Shown here: positions 20,906 to 34,204 of the stretch, one piece after another | How the letters are laid out: each line of letters starts with the position of its first letter | Position numbering within the stretch: position 1 is the stretch's first letter | From: Puccinellia tenuiflora | Taxonomy: Eukaryota; Streptophyta; Magnoliopsida; Poales; Poaceae | NCBI GenBank assembly: GCA_012064385.1 | Contig: QRDG01000068.1 | Span: forward strand, 1,249,349-1,313,348 | DNA: 64,000 nucleotides | Direction: 5' to 3' | Program-made: the position numbers and the translations under genes | The notes under the pieces: model-generated | What the model was told of the DNA's origin: nothing | Database searches by the model: none | The model's input: only the letters and a program-made list of their open reading frames with translations

Positions 20906-22142
20906 GTGTCCCACTACTATATGATGTTTTGCGTTCACTGAATACCGATCACGACAGCTCGATCTCTCTGTTGCCTCTCACTCAATCGGGAGTTTCTGGT
21001 TACGGAACATCACATCACAAAATTAAGATATCAGAATACTCTGAGACGCCGATAAACGATAATCCACTCCAAAGCAATCATTCAATGACAGTATGCACCA
21101 AAACAAACGTCGCATGTATATTGCTTCAGGGGAACCACGGACAGCAAAAGTCGACCCCACCTTTTCTTCCCATTTGCATGTGTTAGGCCATGTAATTAAG
21201 CAAGCTGAATGATTGGCTCCCAGGACACCCACAAATCCTTCACGTTCGCAGCAATCAATATTAACTGGGCCATGTAATTAGAGGCCGCATCTACTGAACT
21301 AGAAAGGTGTGCATCCGTGCACGGCATGGTTTAAGCTATAATAACCTCTCTTTCTTGCGAACGATTTAAGCTATAATAACCTACCTTCACTAGTTTATAC
21401 TCCACTCAATACCGATGAAACACGTATATGCCGAACAAAGTGTGACGAGCTTAATGAGGCAAAAGTGTTGTCTAGCGAAGCATAACTCACATGTCATAAT
21501 AAGCCCACATGTGACGTGTTGAGATAGCGGAAAGTTCATTGCTAAAGAGTTGGTGAATGCGTCCGTATAGTCTAATAAATAGAGTAAATTTCACTTAGGC
21601 CTTGTTTATTTGTAGGGTGTTTCATGTGTATTTTAGAGAATTATCTCGAATCCCCAAAAATTTGGTTTTGGATGAGATAGTCTCAAGACTTTTTTTCCAC
21701 AAACCGTCTCATTTTTGTGTAGATTAAAAACACTACACCATACTAATATATTGGGGTAGAAAAGTATTTGTGAAGATTTAATAGTTTTAGGTGAAAGGAA
21801 CAATTTCATCAAATCCCCTCCACCCCCAATCTCCTTGGATATGAAAATACACCACTACTCAACAATATCTTAGAGATCCGGCTTTGACAGGGTTCTGCGG
21901 GATGCTTTCGTGGACAATGACCGTCGGTGCATCCGATGTTCATGTTGAGAGGTAACCGAGTTTTATATTTGGTTGATGTTGTTCGTAGGCTCTTCTGAAT
22001 GAGGAAATGGTTCATAAGTCAAATATTCTGTTTGAGATGTTGCATAATTTTGCATGCTTTTATGTAGATTGTGGAAAAAATACTGCAGTAATGATGCATA
22101 TACACATACAAATATTTTATGCACAGTGTCATGTATTAACAA
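20906..22142. other. AT-rich intergenic sequence
   Basis: No gene seen. A segment at about 21595-21835 begins TAGGCCTTGTTTATTTGTAG, which resembles the start of a hAT or Harbinger MITE, but I could not find its other end. Confidence 0.4.
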
Positions 22143-22381
22143 TCTACTCCCTACATCTAAACTAATTTAAATTTCTAGTTAAGTAAGTCAAACTTTTTAT
22201 GAACATTTAATATTAAATCTAAATAATGTGAATATATATTTTACGATCTACATAGTGTAAAATATATTTTACAATCTAAAATGTTGCTGCAAATGCATGT
22301 TAATATATATTTCTATAAACTTGATCAAACTTAAATTAGTTTGACTTATGATTGAAGAGTAATTTAGAACGGACGGAGGCG
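22143..22381. mobile_element. Stowaway-like MITE (degenerate)
   Basis: The left part CTACTCCCTACATCTAAACT and the complement of the right part CCTCCGTCCGTTCTAAATTA are related termini. The element is roughly palindromic, with AAACTAATTTAAATTT on one side and AAATTAGTTTGACTTA on the other. The AT-rich centre lacks any frame. Its exact ends and target duplication are not certain. Confidence 0.6.
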
Positions 22382-23203
22382 GAAATTCACTTTGGCTCCT
22401 GGATGCATATGCTCCCTTTAATATAAAAAAAATTTAGAAACATAAAAAAAATCTAAAATAAATTTGTGTATGCATCTCAACATTTTATGTGGTTGAGGTA
22501 CTTTTTACCAAATCTGGCCCCTAAGCAGAACTGAATGCATATCTAGCTTCTGGGTAAAATTATTTTCAAACCTCCCCCCCTCCCCCACCCCTACCAACCA
22601 CACCCCGAGGTCGGCGTCAATGGAGATGGAGCCGAACATGAACAGCTCGGCGCCCACCGATTTCAGCGCCGAAGGTAAGTCGGTGACATTGACTACGGTG
22701 CCGAACCCTCAGACCATCTCGTGCGAAATTGACTTGACATTGACTTGACGTCGAGTAGTTTAACTTCGGCTACATCGCCATTGACGCCAACCTCAAAGCC
22801 AGATTTATAAATAGTTTTATACAGGGATCAGATCTGAATTTAGTTCTACTCATGGGCCAGATTTATAGCACCAAAAAAATTACATTGTTGCGCTTGCTTC
22901 CTCTGTTCTTGGCCGGTATGTTCTGTTCTTCGGATTAGGCCGCCACGCGGCAACCCGAGCCGGGCTCTGCTCATCCACCCGACAGGTCGTCCCCGTCATC
23001 GTCGTACCCCACCTGTCACCCTCCTATCACAGGGAGAGAGACGGCCATACCAATCCAACTCCCCGCGTGGCCGCCGGTCCCACTCGTTCGCCTTCAACTG
23101 CTCCTTCTCCCCGAGCAGACGCAGTGCCTCCACCCGTTCCCTGCTTTCCGCCTCCCTTCGCGCGCGCAGGGCGTGCGTGCCTGTGTGCGGGCGGGGCAAC
23201 TAT
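22382..23203. other. Upstream region of the esterase gene
   Basis: AT-rich sequence gives way to GC-rich sequence after about 22900, consistent with a proximal promoter and 5' leader for the plus-strand gene. No open frame here has a recognisable product, and no convincing TATA box was singled out. Confidence 0.4.
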
Positions 23204-26200
23204 ATGGCCGACCTAGGAGGCGGAGAGCCGGAGGCGGCGGCGGCGCCGCCACCGCCAGCGCCGGCCGGAGGTGGGGCAGACCACCTGGTGGTCATGGTTC
23301 ACGGGATCGTCGGGAGGTACGGCCACTAAGCTTGCGGGGCTCGTTGAGCGATCTTAGTAGTATCGATTTGGCGTTCAGCTTGGTCGCGTGATTTGGCTTC
23401 CAAAATTGCCCGGTCCTCGTGGTAACACGTACAGTTTTCCTTTTTTTTTTTTTTTTTTTTGGGTGTGTGTGGGGAACTGTCGGCTGTTTCGAGAACTCTG
23501 CAGATTTGCGATTGGCGCGATAGTTACATTTTCTACTTTTTCCTGTTTTCGGGGAAATGGGGGAACAACAGTATAGTATCGGAGCGACAGGTTCTTATAA
23601 TATGTTTTTTTTTTACAATAAAGTGCAATATTTTGATGGCTAGAATATCGCGGTAAGCAAACTAGATTGAGATGGGTATCGCTTAACGCTATCTGGTACT
23701 CGAATACTTGGCCAGGTTTGGCCGTTCAAGCTAAGTAGGCAAAATTAGGTCCCGATACCTAATGTATTCAGAGTACAGAACTAGCTTAGCTTAGCACGTT
23801 TTTTCTTTCAATGCATCCTGACATGTATGTTGCAGCCATGAATAAGCGAGCTGTTACTACTTCGCCATTGTATTGATCTTTCTCTTGTCATTTGTACAGC
23901 ACGGCAGATTGGAAATTTGGAGCGGAGCAGTTTGACACATTGCTACAAGACAAAGTCATAGTTCATTGTAAGGTCTACTCATTGGCGTGTGTCCCCTTCC
24001 TATCTTATTGATGCGTGTAGTTTAGTGAGTTACTGCATTAGCGCACCTCCAGTAATGACCAATTGTAACGTAATGATAATATATTGCCATCTTAGCACAC
24101 CACAAGTACCAGTCCTTGTTACCTACTGTTGATGGGTTTGGATGTTCAGTGTGCCAACCTTTATCATTGAGGTGCTGGGTTCAAGCAACGCAACTGTTCT
24201 GAAAAGCTCCTTTTTGTTGCTACCATCACCTTTTCGTTTGCATTTTTTCCGTGACTCCATGCTGTTGGTGCAATGATTAGAAAAACAAGAACAAACGATG
24301 TTCTTCGTTGTCATGTTTTTGTTCGAAAATTACAGTATTCTCTCCTTGTAGAAATTGGCATGATAAAAATGGGGCATCATTGCAGGCGATCGTGGTGCTG
24401 TCCATTTGCAGCACCAGTTGTCACAGTGAAATAAGAAAAACTATTGTAGCAAAGATTTCCTTCCTCCTTGTACTTGCTGCATCTCATCGGAGTCATACCG
24501 AACATATTTATTTTATAGTATAGATGTTCTTTCTAGTTATGAACATTTGCTTGCAGTCAGTTCAATGATATTTTTATTCTGTAGGTAGTAACCGCAACAT
24601 GCACAGGCTAACTTTAGATGGCATTGATGTGATGGGCGAACGGTTGGCACAGGAGGTTAGTTTTTCATTGTGCATCTATCTATTTTGCCAAGTATGTACA
24701 TCCTTTCTGTGCTTCGTGTCTCCATTCCCCCAGATTTAGTGACAAAAGTCTGGCAAGTCAGGTTATTGAAGAAATTAACAAAAGGCCACATATCAAAAAG
24801 ATATCTTTTGTTGCGCACTCTGTTGGGGGATTGGTCGCAAGGTATGCTATTGGGAAACTATATAGACTACCTAGACAGGCACTGGAAAATGCTCCTCAAA
24901 GTTTGAGTGAGAACAACGGAGATAATATATATGGGCTTGAGGCGGTCAACTTCATAACCGTTGCAACACCACATCTTGGTTCTAGAGGAAACAATCAGGT
25001 AGTAGTTATTTTAATTTTATCTTACACCATTCTATTCAGAACTGGAGAAATCATACAATATGTATGTCTTATGTCATTGATTTCTTAACCATTATGCAGG
25101 TTCCTTTCCTTTTTGGAGTTACTGCGATAGAAAAAATTGCATGCTGTGTCATTCACCTCATATTCAGAAGAACTGGCAAGCACCTATTTTTGACTGATAA
25201 TGATGATGGAAAGCCTCCATTGTTGCAACGTATGGTTGATGATTGTGGGGACCTACAGTTCATGTACGTTTGTCGTCGCCAACTGCCTCTATGTGCTTTG
25301 ATTGTGAATATATTTGTACTTTTCATGCTTACTGATTTCTTATTGTAGATCTGCTTTGCAAGCATTTAAGCGAAGAGTTGCATACTCCAATGTTGGTTAT
25401 GATCGTATCCTTACTTTACTACTTAAATAGAGGCTTGTAAACATAAGCACTTCTTTTGAGGTTTTCCCGTAACTAATATTAATAAAGATATTGTTGGCTG
25501 GAGGACATCATCAATCAGGGGGAGCTCCGAACTACCGAAGGTACTGCTAATGAAATTCTGTGTGTAATTTTTTTTGGTCTGTAGTTGTGAACCTATATAT
25601 AATCCTTTCACATAATTTGCCAGTTGTAGCATGATTTGATTCTATTTTGCAGTGGGTTGAGTCAACAAGCAAGATCTACCCACATATTGTATATGAGGAA
25701 CTATCAAAAGCAGAAACTCTTGATCGGTGTGCTGATGTTGCTGATGTGGACAAGGACAAATACACTCTAGAAGGTTTGCATTATAAAAAAAATCTAAGCT
25801 AGCATTCTATTGTATTTCACTATGGTGTGACTAGTCTTTAATAGGCAAGTTAGAGAAAATAGTATTGAATACTTGTATATTAAGTAAAGTATAGTTGTGG
25901 TTTAAACTTCCGTATCTGTGTTCTTTGAACTGTTGTTTTGTTTATTATTACTAGATGGGAGTCTGTGCCTCTGTGATGATGCTGACTTTTCTGCATGTTG
26001 ATATGCCATGCTGGAAATGAACTTCCCGGTTCCTGTTGGTTTGAAAACAACAAATGATCATATTGATATGCAAAATAAAAGTTTAGATGACCCATATGGT
26101 GTAATCGTCGAATCCTGTTTTTTTGAGGCACCAAAATCAACACGATAATGGATGAAAACATTCAATACTTAGTTAACTTTTCAAGTTCAAATTAGAAAAA

Positions 26201-27249
26201 AAAATGACGCACAATAGATCAGGAGTAGAATAAAAAGACAAGCATGTTGACAGCACACTTATCCTCATTTTTGTTTGTTCATAAGTTGGGTTTAAATGTG
26301 AATCTAAAGGGTGTTACAACATTGGATATACTTTAAAAACACATTATTTTTCATGTTAATTTGGTGCCCCAACTGAAGCCTTAGTTATCTCTAAGGAAGT
26401 GCTGCTCCTGGTATGTTGCCTTCAAGTTTAGACTTTCTTTGTTCTATCTAGAAAATTTTAGCATATTGCTTCTCAGTGTGGCCAAACTCATTGGAATAGT
26501 CAGGGCATCGGAGCATTTGAATATGGTGTCAATTGTCATGTTGCGGTTGTTTAATGCAATGTGGCTTGTTGGGTGGGTTACACATTATGTTTCCTTTTCT
26601 TTGCGTGGATATACATCATGTTTCCTGGGATGCTTATGACTCTACAATGTTTAGGTATAATATGAAATCGGCAGATATGGTTACAACTTAGACCACGTCC
26701 AAGGACAGTTATCTGAATAACTCAGATAAATCATTACACCTAAGCCCTACCTTTTTGTTCATTGACGTTGATTGTCATGTTTTGTGTTGAACTTGTGGTT
26801 GGACGGTCATCTATTTTTAAGATTCTTTCGGCACGAGTTTCCATAAATTGTCTAAAATGTATTGTGCTATCCAAGCAATCAGAATCCCATAATTTGACGT
26901 GTTCTTAGTTCCTAATATCACATGGTATATCCGAAGTAGAGGTAAACATGACGGTCTGACTTGTACTTAAATTTGTAGAACTGCTTCTGAGAGGACTTAA
27001 GTGTGTGTCATGGGAAAAGGTGGATGTTAGCTTCCACAATACCAAAGTAAGATCTGCTTCACACAGTGTAATTCAGGTATATCTTTCGCTCGCAAATTCC
27101 GTGCTCCATGTTGCTATTGTTTGGAAACATAATGCTGAGGTTGAACTGTTGTGCTCCTATAAATGGAATTGGAACAGGTAAAAGACCCCGTCATGCATAG
27201 TGAAGGTGCCGATGTCATAAAGCATATAATCGACCATTTCATTATCTAG
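23204..27249 (+). CDS. DUF676 (ROG1-like) putative serine esterase/lipase
   Basis: Ten exons: 23204-23316, 23900-23967, 24585-24655, 24762-24998, 25100-25263, 25349-25404, 25488-25540, 25653-25773, 26979-27076 and 27178-27249. They total 1053 nt (350 aa). The protein is an alpha/beta-hydrolase of the DUF676 group, with HLVVMVHGIVGS (oxyanion region, residues 27-38), FVAHSVGGLVARYAIG around the nucleophile Ser104, NFITVATPHLGS and YSNVGYDHIVGWRT. The C-terminus ends VSWEKVDVSF...SHSVIQVKD...HIIDHF, with a conserved candidate catalytic His in SHSVIQ. Its length and all these blocks match Arabidopsis At5g51180-type proteins as I recall them. The exon 4 acceptor was set at 24762 because it restores the conserved E-V-I/L block in frame; the pyrimidine-rich site at 24733 would shift the frame. 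The substrate is unknown; lipid ester hydrolysis is inferred from the family. Confidence 0.92.
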
Positions 27250-28554
27250 TGAGCAATCCTGATCTCTGGAAAGAAAGCTTGTGCCAGCACACACAAGTTG
27301 CTAACTTACGAGTCAGCCAAGCCTGGTGAGCACGTTTATGGCAATCCCAGGAATCAAGGGTCTGATAGATGATTCAGAAAGGTGAAACTGTTCTATAGAT
27401 CAAGTAAATATAATATAGAGGTCGTGGCCCGCTGTTCACTAATTGTTTGTGAATTATGTATGTGATGATGTGCGGTGTAACCGTAATAGCTTGTCCTTGT
27501 AACTGTTCACCATTGTTTTATTAATGTTGATGTGTTGGTGCACGCTTTTAAGGGAAAACATCGATATGTATTGTTGACAGGGGCCATACTTGTGACAGGA
27601 TAATTCAGTCCAGCTTAGAGGGCATCCGTGATGTTCGGCAGGTTGCCTGTTCCCGGGCCCTCTAATATAAACCTTCAGAATCTTGAATGTCAAAAACCCA
27701 GCTGACATGACCTTTTGCTTGGTGAAACGAACCATGAACGTGTTAATTTAGACCCAAAAACAAATACAGCGATTATTAGTTTTGGAATGCGCGTGTGCTT
27801 CTAACAGCTACTGCGTGTTGGGATATAATCTGGTCGCGCCAAGCCTCAGACAGCAGGAACGAAGCCCTGGGATAGGAAAACTAGGGATTGAGTAAGTTAA
27901 CACTGTAGTCTGGTTCAAAAAAATATCATCTTGTCATCACTGGCGCTGGCAGCTTGACAAAATAAATCACACGAGGAAGCTCTCGCTCCAAAAATGTCAA
28001 AAAACTGAAAGACCTTGTGTTTTTACACCTTGGTCTTTTACACAAGCCACAAAAACAATCTTTTATTTTCATCAAAATTTGTAGGCTAATGGATTAATCA
28101 CCCATTATAGGAATTGTTGTCCATAGCCATGTACGTGGATACGGATGTATGGAGGAGGGTACAACATGGATTTCCATTACCGGGCTGAGCCAAGCATTGG
28201 CAAGGCAAACATTTTTCACGATGTCTATTTCAGCTAGCTTAATGAAACACACACTACCATCATGCACCGCTACCAGGGGATGCCAACATTTTGTGAGGAC
28301 GATACAACAGAGTCACTACGAGAACTGGTAAACAGCAAGTACTATACCTGCCTTTTGGGGGGAGATGGCCAATTCCTATCTGTACACCTGCTAGAACAGC
28401 GAAACTCTGTGAAAATGAATCAGCTGTCTGTACCAGTGGCAAGCTCCACGGTTCTGCACTGTCAAACCACCTAGAAACCTCGCTTCATCGCCCTTAACTC
28501 AAGTAGTTGAAGTTATAATACACCGTTGTTTAGCAAAAAAGAACATGGAACATG
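27250..28554. other. Intergenic space between convergent genes
   Basis: This contains the 3' untranslated regions of the plus-strand esterase and the minus-strand DeSI gene. No other gene is apparent. Open frames at 28149-28474 lie in probable untranslated sequence and have no recognisable domain. Confidence 0.5.
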
Positions 28555-30880
28555 TCAAAGAAGATCTTTCGCTAGCTTTAATGGCACATCTACAGGATTC
28601 AAGTCACTGGATGATGCTGGCAACAGGTGCTTGTCCTCATCACCCTCATCGCTGTCCGAAGAAGATACTGAAGCCAAATCATCATCTGGATAATATTTAA
28701 GAGCAAACAATCAAGACATAGTATTTATACAACCCTCCATTGTTCCTATGTATTATAGAATGTGGCTGTTCTTTTTAGAGGGTTTACAAGGGTAACTTAA
28801 ATGAGCAATTATTATACTGCAACCGAATATGCCAAAAAAAGAAGAGTAGCAAGTAAAGGAGCTCCTAACTCATACAATATTATAGTTGATAATGTTATAC
28901 AAGTAACACCGACAGATTTGCACGCTTCCCCCACCACACCCCAAGACTATTTTTTGTTGGGAATAGATGATTGGTATGAAGGAAACTGCTAGATTATCTT
29001 TGCTTTGATCATTTAGCATGCATTTCAAGGGAACTTGATCGATTCACCTATAGCTACACAAAACTTGGAAGATTTTAAATGCTGCATGAGTTATATGAAA
29101 CACGACACGCCATATGTGTTTCCACATGTTGCAAATCATTCTCATAAGATAATTCAATTAATATATAATAATGAATTTGTTGTGAGTGTTATTCAAGATG
29201 ATGGCTTAAATGATAGCACGATCTGATTCTTCTGTAACACAATTGATTACTATTTACGACTAATATCATAACCACGTGCAAGTTACCAGTGTGTCCAACA
29301 TTCTAAGATTAACGGCATTAATTGTTCAAACTGAAAGAAGGACATATAGGAATAAAGTTATGAAGAATTTTGACTACCACGTGAGACGGAAAAATTTCTA
29401 ACCTCCAAGGAACTACAAGGAAAAGGACCACATCTTAATCGACTAAAATCGTGGAGCCTATTTTATTTTTGAAATGGAAAGCAAACTATACAGCAACATT
29501 TCATTCTTAGCTTCATGATATTTCACAAGAAAGGCACACTAACAAAATGAAACTACAGATAAGTGTCATTTGAAAGGAAATGGAAGATAAATGAAAGGAG
29601 ATACAGACCAATAATTGGACGAAGAGTTGGGACACGTCCAACAGGAGAAACCTGGACACTTTCTGGTAGTAGACAGTCAAAAACCGAACCTGGAGTTAAT
29701 AAGAGAGAAAATGCAACCAGTTAGCTATGATTTCCACCAATCCAGGAAGTAAAAACATATGATAGTGATACCAACCTACTCTGGCTAGCCGATTCACCCA
29801 GCCAGGGATGGGTTTTCCAGTCAAGTTCTTACAGACATCATCTGTGAAATGATTGCAGTTCTTTGAAATCAAATGATATGTGTTGCCATGATACTTTGCT
29901 GCAAGTTTTTCAATGAACGAGCGGAACTCTTCCCGAGACATCTCAGTTGTGCCTAGCCATATCGTCTTTCTATAGACAAAGCCAGGGCAACATTTCGATT
30001 CCACCTCAAATACACCACTGGATGAGAAATCGTGGGCCCCAAATCCATATTCCATGCCATGAACTGCTCATTTAGGGAGGAAGATGGGTAAGAAACATGA
30101 GTTCAAGCTTTTGACATGCACATGGAGAAACGGAAAGTATAACCATAGTCCATAGCAAACATAAGTGAAATGTTCCACACATCAGTGTTTGATTCAGCCT
30201 AATTTCCGCAATGCATATACAATGAAATAAACCTACAGTCAGTTTCAGTTCTTGAATTGTAGTGTGTGTCAAGCTACACTTATGGAAGTTTTTTCACCTG
30301 GATGTCCAAAGAATCTACGAACAATAACATTACAAACTCTTGAATCTCGACAATCAGAAGCCATCATGTTCGTGTAGAATACAATGTACCAAGACGGATG
30401 TCATGCATAATTTTCCTTGAAATTCTTCCCAAGGAAATACATTGTTTCTTTTCTTCTATATTTGTTTCCCCTTCCCAATTATTTCCTCGAGCAATGACCA
30501 ATATATATTTGGAAATCATCCAACAAAACTCATTATCCAACGATTGAAGTAACCAAAATAACTAACCAAAATTGATCCCCAAACAGCAACGGTAATAACG
30601 AAACAGTTAAAGATCAGCATAACCAAATGTTTGGAAATAAAGTACTGTAGCTCTCATCTGAATTAAATCCACCATCGTACCCATACTAATAGGGGCAGAA
30701 TCACGGGCATGGAAGAATCCGCCGAAATAGCAAAGGGGAAGGGCAGAACGCGAACCCAATACCTTCGATTCCGGAGTGGAAGACGCCGAAGCCGAGCCAG
30801 TAGAGGTAATCGTTGACGGGCGTCAGGTCGTACACGTTGAGCAACACCGGCGTCGCCGTGCCGTCGTTCTGGGCGTCCAT
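28555..30880 (-). CDS. PPPDE / DeSI-like thiol peptidase
   Basis: Four exons: 30880-30763, 30063-29776, 29689-29609 and 28685-28555. They total 618 nt (205 aa), and every intron is in phase 1. The PPPDE fold is a papain-like domain in deubiquitinating or deSUMOylating isopeptidases. Here it runs from about residue 10 to 140: VLLNVYDLTPVNDYLYWLG, the catalytic His35 in FHSGIE, VHGMEYGFGAHDF, the catalytic Cys109 in LISKNCNHFTDD, and LTGKPIPGWVNRLA. Both catalytic residues are intact. The C-terminal tail is acidic and serine-rich (SVSSSDSDEGDED) and probably disordered. The start was chosen as the first ATG giving the family N-terminus (MDAQNDGT). It lies tail to tail with the esterase gene, with 1.3 kb between stops. 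Whether it acts on ubiquitin or SUMO cannot be told. Confidence 0.94.
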
Positions 30881-31550
30881 CTCGTCCCGCCGGCGAAGCC
30901 CACGAGCCCTACAGATCTCGCAGCCCGCCCACCATCCACTGGCAGGGCTAGGGCTTGGTCGGAGCGCGTGGGCCGGACGACGACGACGACGCCGAGACGG
31001 TGGTAATTGAGTTTCTTTTCCTGGATTTGATTTTGGTTTTCTGATTAAAAATTAAGGGATAATGAACGGCCGTTTCTTTTGACCATGTGACGCTATCTTA
31101 ACGCACAGCTGTTTCCTGTTTGGTGGGCGAGCCACCGCCAGCTCGCCGGATACAATTCAGTAGTAGTTCAGTTCGCCGGAATAGCTACTGCCATCGGAAA
31201 AAATATTTTCAAATTTCAAAAAAAATAACGTATACATATGGACATTATAGCGGCACGCCATGTTTCATGGAAAACTCACATTTTGTGTTGCGTACATAAA
31301 AAGACTAAAATATGTCTCGCGCAGCCTTTATTAACACCAATTTTTTTTTTACACGAGATAAAAAATGTCAGTTCTACGTGATCAAATAGTATGTCAATAC
31401 GTACACATGACATGTGTGTCCGGATTTTTTTGACATTTTGACATGCGTTTGTAAAACATTCTAAAAATCGGGAGAATGCCAACATTTCATATTCATCCGA
31501 TGGTTCTCAATACTAGACCCTTATGCGCGTCTTGCCGCGCCGCTCTCTTA
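30881..31550. other. Upstream region of the DeSI-like gene
   Basis: The GC-rich leader (30881-31010) is followed by AT-rich sequence with T and A runs and no gene. The stretch at 31200-31500 resembles worn transposon sequence without definable ends. Confidence 0.4.
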
Positions 31551-31560
31551 CTTTATTTTT

Positions 31561-33469
31561 GGACAGTGCTGAGCGTCCCCCGGGGGATCGGGAGGTTCCC
31601 ATCCCCCGGGTCCCCGTGCTGACACGTGTCCCCATTTTTATTCCAAAATCCCGCTTTTGCTACCGGTAGCAAATAATAACCCCGCTTTTGTTCCAGGTAG
31701 CAAAAAACGGTTCGTCCAGAAAAATAGAAAATGAAAAAACTGACTTCACCGGAGACCTCACTTTTGCTACCATAATGTACCAAAGTAGCAAAAAACGGTT
31801 CAATTGTAGCAAAAAACACAGACCTCGCCGGAGACATCGCCGGACTCGCCGGAGACCCACCGGAAACCTCACCGGAGACTTAGTAGCAAAAAATATATCC
31901 TATAGTAGCAAAAACACACAAAGATTGTAGCAACTTTTTTTTGCTATTGTAGCAAAACCAACCTCGTCGGAGACTCGCCGGAGACCTCGCCGGAGAATTT
32001 GTAGCAAAAAAATATACTATTGTAGCAACGGCGGTGGCCTCCCCCGACTGGCAGAATCACCGCCGCCATGTTAGCATGTCGCCTCGCCCGCTGGCAGCAC
32101 CACCGCCACTACGCTCCATCCACCATCCTGCGCCCCCATCTTAGGAAGACTCGCCCATAGGCCCTCACCTTCGCAAGACGCCGTCCCAGCTCGCCGTTTG
32201 CAGCACAAATTGGCAGAGCTGGTAGCACCTTCGTCTAGAGTTGTGGTGACCCTTTGCAGCTTCTAAAATTTGCTACAAACTTTTGAAAGATTTGCACCTT
32301 TTGAAGAAAAAAATTGCATCCTATGAAAAAGAAATTTGCTACAAACCTTTAGTGGGTTTGCATCAAAAGGAGAAAAAAATCTGCTACGATGCACCTCATG
32401 AAGAAAAAAATGCATCTTGTGAAGAAGAAGAAGAAAATTGCTACAACCAGTATATGGATTTGCATCAAAAGAGGAATTCTTTTGCTACAAAACTTCCAAA
32501 AATTTGCACCACACCAAGAAATTGCATCATGTGAAGAACTAAAATTGCTACAATCAGTTTGTGGATTTGCATCAAAGGGAGAAATTGTTTGCTACAAACC
32601 TTATATGAATTTGCACCACAGTAGCAAAAAAAGAAGAAGAAATGATGACACGGAGAAGAAATGTTGGGGTGGTAACATCGCCGCCCTCCGTTGCTACCAT
32701 CGGGGACGGCTTGAATCTCCGTAGCACCGGTGGTCGCCGCTCGCACCAACGGCGACCTGACTTCACAGCACCGTCGCCTCCTCTTGTTCTACATCGACGA
32801 CGATTGCTCCTCCCTCGTCGACCAAACGCAGCGGAGCACCGAGGTGATGCTCCCCCGCATCCGGCACCCTGTACACCCTCCTCCCTTGACTGCATCAACT
32901 GGAGAAGCGCGGCGAGCTCGACCTCCGCGGGAACACCTCTTCCGGCGTCCATGTGGAATATGGCAGCACGGCCGGTGAGCATATGCAGCTCCGCCGCCGC
33001 CGCCGCTCGGACTCGTGGTCGGCAGCAGCCCCGCCTTCCCCTTGCAGCATTGACGACCGCCACTCGAGGTACAATCCTCGCATCACGCCGCCATGGCTGC
33101 CCCGCCGAAGAGGAGCAGGGAGGAACTACAAGGCCACGTCAGGCACCGCCGCACCGTGGCCCCTCGTAGCATCACCCCGCCTTCACGCCATCGTCGCCAG
33201 CCTTGTAGAGAGAAGCGGAGAGGAAACTAGAGATGCGCAGAGCGAGCGGTGGGCGGAACGAGCGGTGGAGAGATGAGGCAGTCGCGCGGAAGGGATAAGG
33301 CAGCTATTTTGCCTTTTCTTTTTTTTTTGAGGGAAAGACAGTTATTTTGCTGATGCCGTGGTGTGCTGGTGGGGTCAATGAAACACATCCGCACGATCGC
33401 GCCCATCGGATGGCTGCGCATCCGGAGGATGCAAGCCCGTGATCCCCCGGGGGAAGGGTAGCGTTTCCC
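31561..33469. mobile_element. Non-autonomous Mutator-like element
   Basis: The termini are inverted repeats: the left begins GGACAGTGCTGAGCGTCCCC and the complement of the right begins GGGAAACGCTACCCTTCCCC, both continuing into CCGGGGGATC. TTTATTTTT flanks it at 31552-31560 and 33470-33478, a 9-bp duplication (10 bp if the preceding C is counted). Inside, the left half repeats GTAGCAAAAAA and the right half repeats the opposite-strand word TTTGCTACAA, with GC-rich stretches at 31800-32240 and 32650-33270. No transposase or recognisable captured domain is seen in the overlapping frames. Confidence 0.78.
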
Positions 33470-33497
33470 TTTATTTTTCTGTTGTCTTTGGGTGCTA

Positions 33498-33657
33498 CTC
33501 CCTTCGTTCCGAAATATAAAATTTTCTAGGTTTGTCCATACTCACATGTGACTACATGTATTTAGACATATTTTAGTGTGTATGTTCACTCACTTGGGTC
33601 CGTACCTAGTCAACATGTGAGAGATCTAAAACATCTTATATTTAGTAACGGAGGGAG
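33498..33657. mobile_element. Stowaway-type MITE
   Basis: The ends are CTCCCTTCGTTCCGAAATAT and TTATATTTAGTAACGGAGGGAG, the standard Stowaway terminus, with TA on both sides (33496-33497 and 33658-33659). About 160 bp, non-coding. Confidence 0.92.
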
Positions 33658-33659
33658 TA

Positions 33660-34204
33660 GCTTGTTACTACATGCCCATTTCTTTTAGCATTCTTTCAGA
33701 TAAACTATTTGGTACATTAATTCTTTCTTCGCTGGTTATGGGATGCTGCCTTGTTTAGCTGAAAGTTCAGTTCTTGAACTTTGTTTGTTTTACTTTTGTG
33801 GATGTATGTCTTTTTTTCTAGAATTCTAATTATGTCAGGGGAGTACTGATTGTAGGTTTATATTAGATTTTTAGAATCTAGGCGATAACTCTTAACTCGA
33901 CTAAACATGTTTCAACTGATAAGGAAGTTCATGTAGTTATTATGGTTTATGCATATGCAAATTTGTTTTTATGGTCCACACATATATGACTATCTTGTAA
34001 TCTATGGTCCATGCATATGTATATTTCTTGAAGATTAAAATTTTCAACCGGAAACTTGACACTGGCGCAACCTTAATTAGTTAGTTTCAAGAGCACCTAA
34101 GATGACACTCAAACTGACTTTTCTTCACACCCACATGGGTACGTTTGTCTATGATGATGTGTTATTTTGTTGGGAAAATCAGTTACGGTCGGCATATACC
34201 GGAG
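33660..34204. other. Intergenic, no gene recognised
   Basis: AT-rich sequence between two MITEs with no supported feature. Confidence 0.4.

Noticed and set aside
28801..29226. Two short open frames between exons 3 and 4 of the DeSI-like gene
   Set aside because: They lie within an AT-rich intron, lack domains, and the flanking exons splice cleanly across them.
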